Positions 43,704-52,670 of a DNA stretch of 64,000 bases are shown piece by piece (position 1 is the first letter of the stretch; each line of letters starts with the position of its first letter). The DNA is from Entoloma clypeatum. Taxonomy: Eukaryota > Basidiomycota > Agaricomycetes > Agaricales > Entolomataceae. The notes beneath the pieces were generated by a model, which made no database searches, was not told where the DNA came from, and was given only the letters and a program-made list of their open reading frames with translations. The stretch is from the NCBI GenBank assembly GCA_963565915.1, contig OY751490.1, positions 4,774,001 through 4,838,000 on the forward strand. The letters run 5' to 3'. Both the position numbers and the translations under genes were made by a program.

Positions 43704-43964
43704 CATTTTATGTGCTGAAAGAATTTGCCCAATCCAGTGTTATGGGGACCCTATGCTATAAGGGCTATACACTCTATGCACACTAGGATGCTACACAGAA
43801 GGACCCTGTCTGCCTAGCACCAGACAGGGTTAATGGTATCTGTGACAGCATCACACAGTTGTGACGTGGGAATTGACAGTGTTGCATAGCAAAGCACTTT
43901 TGCTATGGCGCTATGGTGCTATACAATGCTGTGCAGGGCTGTCTAATGTCACCAGAGTTTGCTG

Positions 43965-44086
43965 ATGCATGTCTTTAGATACCATTTAACGTCATCATTG
44001 AGAGCAGGCCACCAGAATCGTGTTGCGATGTTTTTCTGTATTGCATATAGCCCTCAGTGTCCAAGTTTGTTGTGGGCATCATGTAG
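43965..44086 (-). pseudogene. Old Gypsy relic: integrase zinc-binding part
   Basis: On the minus strand it reads L-H-D-A-H-N-K-L-G-H-TGA-G-L-Y-A-I, then R-F-W-W-P-A-L-N-D-D-V-K-W-Y-L-K-T-C, the H-H-C-C zinc-binding domain. The last pair (C-x2-C) is completed left of 36271 as C-H-Q-C. The stop is TGA where G-H-R/K-G is expected. Confidence 0.7.
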
Positions 44087-44088
44087 TA

Positions 44089-45508
44089 CTGTACTATTAC
44101 GACTGTAGGTTCACATAACACATAACACTGATTTTTTTTGACCCCGGAAATAATTTTTTCTCGATTTATCCAAATTTTGGGGATTTGTCACAAAAGCTTT
44201 TTGGTCACGTTGATAAGGCCGCGGTGCGTCTAGGCCTAAAATCTGTGCATTTGCACCCTTCCACACTATCTCTAAGGGATATAGAGAGTCCTAGATGAGC
44301 TCCAATTCTGAGGACTTAGTGGCGATGTTAGAGAGAGACCAGCGACCCTGGCAATGTAGGACATAGCGCTGGTCACCACTATGGGCTTAGCTGTGATACT
44401 CGAGAGCTATGGGATCGTCTCGCGAGATAGAAAAGACTATTGAGTGCCTCTCGCGACGAAGTGTGAAACAAGGAGATGGGTTATATTGGAATTATCGATG
44501 ACACTAGCACTGTCTACTATACGTCGGGGCTTGACCGGAGACATTCTCGCAAGAGGTTTGGTCAACGTGTGCCGTGCTTCACATCCAAATCGTCCGTATT
44601 GGGAATATTGAAATGACATTGGATGATACAGACCGAGATCGGGTTTGATACATCGCGATCAATGTGACCTTATGGTGAACTTTGATAGAGATTGAATCTG
44701 ATGGGTGGCTTACCGAGGCGACCCTTAATTGATGCAGTTGATACCTCACGGTAACTAGTCGGCATCGTCCCAGGTACATCGCAAAACCAAGCTATTGAAA
44801 TAGTGGCCTCTCCAGTATGGCAGAGGTTCGGATATGGAAAAGGGGCGTACCTGTGGCGTTGTCTACCACATGGACGCATCGAAACGACTTTAGCGAAGGT
44901 CATTTAACTGGATACCATTTATTGATACCACATGCAACCTTTTTCTATATTTATTGCTGCTCATGTATAAAATCTCGTAGTTTCATCGTAGATAGGTTAG
45001 GTTAGATTGTGCCCCAGAATTGATAGCATTTGTCTTGTGCATCTGTCGTCATTCGTGAGTATCATTGAAGCCTCGAGATCGTTTGGTTTGCATTGGAAGT
45101 CAGTCGCAATTGTGTTTTGTGTGTTCGAGAACTTGTCAATTGTCAAATCGTGTTATCTATCGGTTGTATTGGTCATTGTTGTGTTCGTATTCGGTTGAGA
45201 TCGTGTTCGTGAAGTCTTGTTGGTTCGGAAATCACAAACCTCGGTTCATTACCTATTGAGAACTATCTCTAAGTCTTGTTCGAGACTTATTGAGCCATCG
45301 CTAAGCGAGTTATTCAATTGTTGTTTGGAAGAGTCGCATCCTGAGTGGTCCCACTCATCACCCCAAACTATATCGATTGAGAAGTACGCATCACGAGACT
45401 TGTTCGGTCTTCGTTGTTGTGTTTGGTGTTTGTGTGTGTGATAGAGCGCTCATCCCCAGACTCACTTCCTTCGTTTCAACGTGTGTGAACCTATGGTCAT
45501 AATAGTAC
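44089..45508. mobile_element. TIR element flanked by TA, 1,420 bp, no transposase
   Basis: The ends CTGTACTATTACGAC (44089) and, inverted, CTGTACTATTATGAC (45508) continue as an imperfect inverted repeat of about 27 bases (on to ggttcaca). TA lies on both sides (44087-44088 and 45509-45510). Removing the insert and one TA joins the old Gypsy reading ...C-Y-R with L-H-D-A-H-N-K-L-G-H in one frame, which supports a TA target duplication. The interior has no coding signal, so the element is non-autonomous. Confidence 0.72.
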
Positions 45509-45510
45509 AG

Positions 45511-46060
45511 TAGTCGGTAGCAGTTGTGTTCATGTATGTATAGCTGGTGTTTGCCTTGACCGTCACATTGCCAAAGTTGTTTCCCACATATGAAAAATCG
45601 GTTTGCCCTCTTGATGAATTGTAATATGTTGTTGTTAGAGATGTGTTCCAGTCATGTCCCATCTTCCAGGAATCTTTGTACATCCTCAAGGTCCTTGTCC
45701 CTATGTCGCAAAACATCAGTTGACGGAATTGTCAGGTTACAAACCGTTGTTGATGCTAAGACCAAAGCACTGTTGATGTTGTTGCCGAGATCACGGAAGA
45801 TCGTGTCCGCCACCCAAATTCCACAGCTCAATATATCCTCCATCCATTCCTCGGCAGCATTCTCAACTGGATCTCCATCGTCAATCATTCTCTCACATTG
45901 AGAAGGGGCATCCAGTCCTTTGAAGTTGGTTGCAGGTAGGTGGACCAGTTTGAAATTGAAGAGTAGGATTACCATGATCCAACAGTTGTCTTTGGTGCTG
46001 ACATTCCCGCGTGCAAGCAGAACGGGGGGGCAGGTCAGTACATGTATGTAATTCCCCATG
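45511..46060 (-). pseudogene. Old Gypsy relic: linker between RNase H and integrase
   Basis: The minus strand reads C-W-I-M-V-I-L-L-F-N-F-K-L-V-H-L-P-A-T-N-F-K-G-L-D-A-P-S and then an acidic stretch E-E-W-M-E-D-I-L. This matches the N-R-W-I...I-L-L-F-D-F...F-K-G-P-D-A-L-S segment at the end of RNase H in a common basidiomycete Gypsy family. The frame drifts towards 45511. Confidence 0.6.
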
Positions 46061-46385
46061 TTAGTTTGTGTACGACGAATAAGGTGGGCGACGCCCCGAA
46101 GGGGCTCCGACTAGCCGTGCATGGGTGAACCCAGACGAGGCGAGCAGCGCGGGTGGGTGGCAAAAACACCGCTGTGTCTTGTGTCCGCGCAATGTCTGCG
46201 GTGTCACACGTCCACGGCTGTCCGATGTGGATGAGTGTGAAAAAGGGAGTGGCGGGTGGGTCAAAAACTCTGGGCTTTCACAGCCTAGTGAGCCAGGAAC
46301 GTGGATGCAGCAAGGATGTGAGAGCCGATGGCGCATCCACGTGACGCGCCAAAGACTTCACTCAATCATGCGAGGAACGAGCATG
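46061..46385. mobile_element. GC-rich insert of unknown type in the old Gypsy
   Basis: About 320 bases, clearly richer in G and C than the surroundings. They interrupt the reading between Y-I-K-G-M-L-N-N-P-D...Q-R-S-I-M (ending at about 46378) and C-W-I-M-V-I-L-L (starting at about 46000). No TIR or LTR end was identified, so the insert type is open. Confidence 0.35.
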
Positions 46386-46932
46386 ATTGATCTCTGAACA
46401 GTTGTGTTTGGATGGATATCCGGGTTGTTTAGCATACCTTTTATATACCTCGCGTCAACTTCTAATCATAGTTTTGTTACGCCGACGATATAAAGTTTGT
46501 TGTCAATGAGTGCTTCCATGACACTGCATAGTTCAAGCTGTGCTTGAGAGTAACATGTGAAATGAACCAGCCAGGTGATGGATCCGAAGTATGCAGGGCA
46601 TTGTCATCCTTCATCGTCAAACTGACTGAGGATATATCCACATCCGTTACGCAAAGAGTCAACTGACAAGTAGACTTCACGTTCTGTGTTGTAGTTCATC
46701 GAGCGGATAGCGGGGCATGATAAGATGGTGTCTTTGAGGTTCTGCATCACATTCTGTTGTTCTTCACCCCAGGTAAAAGGTACAGACTTCCTGCTGAGTT
46801 TGTTCAACGGGTAAGTGATGCACATGAAGTCCTTAATCCATGTTCACATCGTTCCTGTGAGCCCCAAGATCCCTTCATGTTGGTTAGCATTTTGCACGCC
46901 AGCCAGCTTTTGACTTTTGCTACCCTCTTCAT
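46386..46932 (-). pseudogene. Old Gypsy relic: reverse transcriptase thumb and RNase H
   Basis: On the minus strand: A-K-V-K-S-W, then I-L-G-L-T-G-T-M-TGA-T-W-I-K-D-F, Y-P-L-N-K-L-S-R-K-S-V-P-F-T-W-G-E-E-Q, Y-I-L-S-Q-F-D-D-E-G, and R-Y-I-K-G-M-L-N-N-P-D after frame changes. The stop is again TGA, at a place where the family often has Arg. Confidence 0.65.
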
Positions 46933-47211
46933 CAGCAAACACCGATATTTGCCAAAGATGATTGCAGCTGGCCTATGTTCCATGCAGCTCTTCACAGCAC
47001 TGTGAAGTCAAAGTTCAAGCTTTGAAGTTCTTTGTAGAGCTGTTAGGTGATACAGTTTCTATAGAGCAATACATAGATCTTGAGGGAATACAGAGCTCTG
47101 TAAAAGTAACTGAGAACCCTTTGCAACATTTTCATAGAAACATAATAATATGATACAGCAATTTATGAAAAAAGTGAAATTTTTGATTGAGTCCGAGTGC
47201 CACAACATGAA

Positions 47212-48145
47212 AAATGTACAAGAAAAGGTGTCTCTTTTGTCTGTGTGTCATACCTCTCATCCCTTGCCCTCTCGCCACATCCCCTCGCAAAGTCCCCCAT
47301 CCCACGGGCTACAGGTCCCTTGCCATGTCCCCTCGCGAAGCCCCCCACCCCGCGCATCCCTCGGCAGTGCGTTACCACATGTTCCCACCATGGTCGCCCA
47401 CTGCTGTCCTGCTCATCTGTGTTAGTATTTGTGTGTGATGTGGCACAGCAGGGTGCTCACCAAAAGTGGGGCCTGCATGGCAGCCGTGCGGGAGAGAGGA
47501 GGGGTCAACAAGGAAGATGGGGAGGATGGAGCAGACACGAGTGATGTTGATGAAGTTGAAACTTGATGGGACTTTGACAATTGTTCAACTTTGGCCACAT
47601 GACCGGAACTTGCCGAACCCGGCAACATCTGACAGTCAAAATGAACAATAGCCAAAGTCCCACCAACATCCCTTTAACTCCCTCCATCACCTCCCTCGCA
47701 TCTGCTCCTCCCCCATCTTCATCGTCAACCCCTCCTCTTTCCCACACAGCTGCCATGCAGGCCCCACTTTTGGTGAGCACCCTGCTGTGCCATATCACAC
47801 ACAAATACTAACACAGATGAGCAGGACGGCAGTGGGCAACCATGGTGGGGACATGTGGTAATGCACTGCTGATGGATGTGTGGGCCAGGGGACTTCGCGA
47901 GGGATGTGGCGAGGGACATGTGGGGTGGGGGCCTTCACAAGGTGACATGGTGAGGGATGTGGGGCCTGTGGGGTGGGGGACTTCATGAGGGAATATGGCG
48001 AGAGACCATGAGCAGGATGGTGGTGGGCAACCATGGTGGGGGGCGTGTGGTAATGGCAACATGTGCTGGTGACTTGCCTTGGGTTTGGTGTGACATTGTA
48101 TGCCTTTTCATTTCCCCCATAGTTTCGTAACTTTGTACATTTACT
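47212..48145. repeat. Large foldback (imperfect palindrome), about 0.9 kb
   Basis: The two halves are inverted copies centred near 47616. The best match pairs about 170 bases from 47420 rightwards with 47813 leftwards, nearly identical over the first 65. Further out, C/T-rich degenerate repeats (ccatcccctcgcgaagtcccc-like) on the left pair with their complement on the right. Short open frames in the arms encode the same peptide on opposite strands, as expected for a foldback. An RNA from it would form a long hairpin. Confidence 0.75.
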
Positions 48146-48235
48146 TTCAAATGAAATTGTTTCTTCATACTATCAGTTTTCTGTGGTAAGTGAATTCAAT
48201 GGTTTAAGTTTTATATCATTGAAGCAACACAGTCT

Positions 48236-48808
48236 GTAGATGAAACAAAAATCAACAGGCTGGGGTCAGATGGGAAGCAGTGGGTGTGGAAACAGGTGGG
48301 AGAGGGGCTGATTGAGAGGGAGATCCAGGGAACAGTCAAGTTTGGTGGTGGAAACATCATGGTATGGGGGTGTATAAGTTGGAATGGTGTGGGACAACTG
48401 GCAGAAGTTGAGGGGAGGATGAATGCTGACCAGTATGTGAACATTCTGGACAACCACTTATTGCCCAGCATGGAGGAATGTGAGATTCCTGCAGAGGATC
48501 TCATATTCCAGCAGGACAATGACCCCAAGCACACCTCCAACAAGGCCAGAATCTGGATGGAGAACAATGATATCACTCTTCTGAACTGGCCTCCACAATC
48601 TCCAGACCTAAATCCTATTGAACACCTTTGGCAACACATCAAAGTAGAGCTTTGCAAGTTTCCAACACAGGCCAAGGGAGTTATTTGGGACAGGGTAGCA
48701 GAGGTGTGGGACAAAATAGAGCCAGAGGTGTGTCAGAGATTGATAGAAAGTATGCCTAGAAGAGTGGAAGCAGTAATCAAGGCAAAGGGGGGCCATACCA
48801 AGTACTAA
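48236..48808 (+). pseudogene. Tc1/mariner transposase relic, N-terminally truncated
   Basis: The frame starts just before the first catalytic Asp (V-D-E-T-K-I-N-R-L-G-S-D-G-K) and runs to the end: K-F-G-G-G-N-I-M-V-W-G-C, F-Q-Q-D-N-D-P-K-H-T and S-P-D-L-N-P-I-E-H-L-W, ending G-G-H-T-K-Y before TAA. It is close to the full transposase at 56316-57332 but lacks the DNA-binding half. No terminal repeats could be found around it. Confidence 0.85.
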
Positions 48809-49237
48809 AATGACCAGTTTCTCTATTTCTGACACCCACTCAAATAATTGTCTGGATGAGTTACTAGATTGAATTGTATATATCTCTGTGAGAATTTATT
48901 GGAATTACATAATTGTTAAATATTTCTATAGCCACGATGTAGCTCCATCTGTCATACACCAACACTTTGGTCTTGTGTGCCTTGCCCCTGGAGCTATTGA
49001 GCAAACAATTAAAATGGCTCAAACATCCGGACAATTATTTGAGTCACTGTACATAGTCATGAGAGGTTCTACAGAGTGCTACAGAGGTTGGTAGTGAAAA
49101 TGCATAGACCTGCAAAAGATGGTGGTGAAGCTGCACAGAGCTGCAATAGAGCTGCATGTAGCATATATCTTGTCTTTGGATCTTCAGAACTGCAACCAGC
49201 TGCACAGGGCTGCACAGGGTTGCATAGGTGACCCAGA
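48809..49237. other. Remaining interior of TIR-like element 2
   Basis: A/T-rich sequence, then a stretch with repeated 'gctgcacag' words (about 49125-49215). No gene. Confidence 0.4.
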
Positions 49238-49245
49238 GTTTGCTG

Positions 49246-50009
49246 AAGTTCACATCTGGCCTCCGCCCTTTGTAGGTGATGAGCTGTCCAACTGCGATGA
49301 CTTCTGGATGCGCGAGCATACACTTTAAGGTGGAAACCGTGGTGCCTGCATGCTTGAGACGGTGTAAAACATGGTTTATATCAAATAGGTGTTCCCACAC
49401 AAAGCGGCGAACCCCTGGATGTCCTGCTATTGTCTCATATTCCCTGTTGTCTGTCTCGTAGCGCATCATTGTTCCTAGTATGTTGACATTGTCAATGAAG
49501 TTGGGCGCGATGTCTGTTTTGTCCTGTAAGATAAATGCGACATTGGTTTGGAAAACCTGCATTGATCTGTGCCATCCCATGGGGAGAACCATAAGCCAAT
49601 GTGTCTCAAGCAGTGTGTCAAATGTGGTGTAGTCGCGGGATTCTGGGGTGAGGCTTCTGTGATTGTAGCCAACAAAAAGATCCAGTCCAGTGTAAATTCT
49701 GCAACCAGTGCATTGCGCAGCATATAATTCAACGAGGGGAGGTTGCGCTGCATCCCTAATTGTCACAGCATTTAAGGGTCCCATGTTATAAATTATCCAA
49801 ATGTTACCGTTGGGTTTTCCCACACAAAACCATGAGTGTCTGTATGAACTGTTGGAAGGTTCGTAGATGCCGTTCGCGATCTTCTGTTTAACAAGGCTGA
49901 TTACTTTGTCACAGATACCTGGTGGAATGGGAAGGTTCTTGCATGCCCATGGAACCTGTTCAATGACGGGTATGACAACAGGTGAAAAATAGTTGTCGCA
50001 GAATTTCAA
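49246..50009 (-). pseudogene. Old Gypsy relic: reverse transcriptase
   Basis: The minus-strand frame reads I-P-V-I-E-Q-V-P-W, L-P-I-P-P-G-I-C-D-K-V, I-Y-E-P-S-N-S-S-Y-R, W-F-C-V-G-K-P-N-G, Y-T-G-L-D-L-F-V-G-Y, L-P-M-G-W and N-F-I-D-N-V-N-I-L-G, then E-T-I-A-G-H-P-G-V-R-R-F-V-W-E-H and G-Q-L-I-T-Y-K-G-R-R-P-D-V-N. The catalytic pair, normally D-D in F-I-D-D, is D-N here, which alone would kill the enzyme. It is cut at 49245 by TIR-like element 2. Confidence 0.8.
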
Positions 50010-50195
50010 GACTGAAAGTGCGATTATATGTTCTTCAGGTCATAAAATGTCATTATTTAATATCCCTAATGCACTGACACATTCTGTAGTCAGTTGATGG
50101 CCAGGAATGAAGGGGGTGGGCTGAGGAAAACAGGGATAACATTGCCAAGGGATTTTCTGGGAACCTTCAGTGCAATTTGGAGTTTTCAGGCATGG
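50010..50195. other. Gap between old Gypsy reverse transcriptase and a MITE
   Basis: Short decayed stretch of the same element with no motif I can place. Confidence 0.35.
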
Positions 50196-50197
50196 TA

Positions 50198-50441
50198 CTG
50201 TATCATTTGACCAAGTGTTCATGTCCTGTGATGCGTGACACCAAGTGTTCACTGGAATAGGTGTTCACTGCTTATAAATATTACCAAATATGGTAATTTT
50301 GATCGGATCTGAGGGCCTCTGAGGTAAAAAATTGGTCAAAATGGCTGATTTTGGGGCCCATGACGTGTGACACATACCCAAAGTGTTCAGTTCACGGCCC
50401 TCTGTGACGCATGACGTGAACACTTGGTTGAAATGGTACAG
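50198..50441. mobile_element. MITE flanked by TA, 244 bp
   Basis: The ends CTGTATCATTTGACCAAG and, inverted, CTGTACCATTTCAACCAAG are followed by TGTTCA on both sides. TA lies on both sides (50196-50197 and 50442-50443). A related end (...acttggtcgaaatagtacag then TA) is at 60085-60112. There is no coding capacity. Confidence 0.72.
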
Positions 50442-50549
50442 TAGTTGGAATGGGTTGTATCTTCTGTGCAACAGTCTTGTAAGCCAATATATGTCAGTCG
50501 GGGTCATGTTGAAATGATAATGCAAGTAAGAACTCGCCAAGAGAAGAAT

Positions 50550-51341
50550 GTGCCAGTGGAAGTAGATTGCATGTTTGTTTGATCGAGATCAGACTGGAAG
50601 TATGCAAGGTTGAGTTGGCTTGGTGTTCTGTTATGTGCGACGACAATGCGGGCTTGCTGTCCTGTTTTGTCTCATGGGTCATGAACTTTGACTATAATGT
50701 GCTGCCCTTTGTCAACACATTTCATCCTCATGCTCTTTTGCCAAGGATGGCCGAGTAACAGTCAGAAAGGGATGTTGGCAGTCACGTATGCATGTGCATA
50801 CATCTTTATCCCATCAATTTCAATCTCTAATCATTCCACACAGCCCAACATTGTCTCCTTGGTCCCATTGGCCATCTCCATTACCATCACCCGTTCCCTA
50901 TTCATGTCCAACTTCAAATCTTTGACCAAGTCCTTCCTCGCAACGACAATTTCCCTTGTCATAGATACGGTCAACGGATGCGGGGTCAGCTATCTTAGCT
51001 TCATATACAAATGCAGGGGGCAGGATTATGGGTTGTTCGGGTATTGTGGTAGGTGTTTCTTGGTCTTTATGTTTGTCGGCTTGCTCCGTGTTGTCAGATG
51101 GGTCTGTAGTTGAATGTGTTGCATACACATATCCCTTGGCGTTCTGACATTCAAGATCCTCAAAGCCACCTAGCAAGATCTCATCCTCATCATCAACTTC
51201 ATGTGCTCTGACCATTTCCTTCACCATGTTCTTTTGCACAGGTTCGACGTTGTTCTCAATGACTTCAACCATGATAGTGGTGACAGCTGGCGTCCACCTG
51301 CAAAATAAGCTGTTGTACCAGTATTCTGTGGTGCTGCGCAT
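50550..51341 (-). pseudogene. Old Gypsy relic: protease region and upstream linker
   Basis: The minus strand has I-L-L-G-G-F-E-D-L and P-P-A-F-V-Y-E-A-K-I-A-D-P-A (51230-50980), then M-V-M-E-M-A-N-G-T-K-E-T-M-L-G-C-V-E, Y-A-H-A-Y-V-T-A-N-I-P-F, and L-L-L-G-H-P-W (about 50735-50755), the end of the aspartic protease. Three in-frame stops in this stretch are all TGA. Confidence 0.62.
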
Positions 51342-52568
51342 TGCTGATGCCAGTCATCAATGGATCCTTTAATTCCGTCAGGGTGCCTGAGGAGATGAGA
51401 GCCATTGGGGGCACAGAATTGGTTGTCCTGGTAGATGCATTTATTGTCATGGAGGTATTCTGTCACCTGCAGGCATTCCCTCAACAAGTGGCCTCCTTTC
51501 TGGCAAAAATGGCAGATGTGGTCCATCTGTCCCCAAGTTGTGTTCCAGGGTGCATTGTATATCATGTGCGGCAGTTTGTACATTGCAGGAACTGGTGCTA
51601 GGCCTTGATGGTTCTTTGCAGCGAGGGCAACAAGACTGGTTGGGGGATTCATGAGGTGGGCGATGCTTGGGGCAATCATGGCGAGGCGTGTATAATAGGC
51701 AACATATGTATCGTCAGTTGTCGTCATTGTCGCTAACTTCTTTGTCAAGCCCTCAATAGTATCCTTTTCCTTCTTCAATTTAACCATTTTTATTTTTACA
51801 GTTTTCTTTTTCCTGTCCCCGGCATCAGAATTGGAAGAATTGTTGTCGCTATCATTGCTATCATCATCTGAGTCAGACATACTAGAGTCAGAGTCTGTTG
51901 GTCTGGCATTGATGTGCAAGACGTTGTTAAAGACTTTGAGGGTGACTGACAAAATTTGATGGACACGAGGTACCCGAGGACGGCTGAAGCATGTGCCGTC
52001 CAGTCCGTTGGCCTGTAATTGCACAAGGATACAGTGTTGGGCATTGGCGGGAAATCCTTTCCAAAATGCCTTGTCAAGTTCCTTCTCAGATATGATTTCC
52101 CTTGACAGTAGACTTCGTCCAATGTGCATGAAGTCATGATGGTACATTGTCACTTCGTTCTGGTTCCTAATCTTCTTCTTCCTCCGCTGTTTCACAATTT
52201 TATCAAGCTTGACCTCAGTCTTCTTTCCACCGTCAATGGCATCAGGGTATGAGTTGATAAGCATTTGGCAGAAGTCTGTCCAATTCTTGTCATGATAACT
52301 GTTGAAAGTCTTCCACACTTCGCTCGTTCGGATATTGGTGTAATGCACACACGATCCAATCAACCTTCTCTATGTTCAACATTTGGCAGGCATCAGTCAA
52401 GCTTTCGTATTCATGCAAAAAATCCATAAGTCCTTCCGATTTCCTTGGGTCAAAATGCAAGGTCTTCGAGTCACATGGGCATGGCATCATTGTGATGTCA
52501 CGCAATTGTGTGTAATTTCGGACCCAGGGAGGAAGTTGTGGTCCTTCGGTAGCGTCGGGGTCAGCCAT
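51221..52568 (-). pseudogene. Old Gypsy relic: gag with one zinc knuckle
   Basis: The first piece (52568-52290) starts M-A-D-P-D-A-T-E-G-P-Q-L-P-P-W and has L-H-F-D-P-R-K-S-E-G-L-M-D-F-L-H-E-Y. The second (to 51221), after a frame change near 52340, has S-E-V-W-K-T-F-N-S-Y, F-W-K-G-F-P, an acidic Ser/Asp run, a K-rich helix and a CCHC knuckle C-H-F-C-Q-K-G-G-H-L-L-R-E-C. This is the first gene of the old minus-strand Gypsy whose other parts lie to the left. Its 5' LTR is not seen on the right. Confidence 0.78.
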
Positions 52569-52670
52569 GTTGAGATTGATAAGACCAGAGGATGATGACA
52601 GAGAAGGTAAAGAAGATAGAGGACTGAATGGACAACATACGGGGTTGATTGGGGTGGCTGTGGCAGGTAG

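Larger units (their letters stand above)
36271..43964. mobile_element. TIR-like element 1 (ends CAGCAAAC), split by the chromodomain Gypsy
   Basis: CAGCAAAC at 36271-36278 and its complement GTTTGCTG at 43957-43964 bound about 1.1 kb of sequence once the 6.57 kb Gypsy and its duplication are removed. Just outside, the old Gypsy zinc-binding reading runs ...W-Y-L-K-T-C on the right and C-H-Q-C-Q on the left, so the insert interrupts one motif. Subterminal sequence is rich in 'catagca' words. An imperfect tandem repeat (tctcttcatgcccaatggcc, about 20 bases, three copies) lies at 36905-36970. No transposase was found. A second copy with the same ends lies at 46933-49245. Confidence 0.5.
46933..49245. 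mobile_element. TIR-like element 2 (ends CAGCAAAC) carrying a foldback and a transposase relic
   Basis: CAGCAAAC at 46933-46940 and its complement at 49238-49245 (context ccagagtttgctg, as in element 1) bound 2.3 kb that interrupt the old Gypsy reverse transcriptase between G-R-R-P-D-V-N and R-V-A-K-V-K-S-W. Both ends have repeated gctgcacag/catgcagctc words near the termini, like element 1. The interior holds a large inverted repeat (47212-48145) and a Tc1/mariner relic (48236-48808), probably later insertions. Confidence 0.45.

Noticed and set aside
45462..46059. A new host gene on the minus strand
   Set aside because: The reading matches the RNase H-integrase linker of a known Gypsy family and continues from other fragments of the same element.
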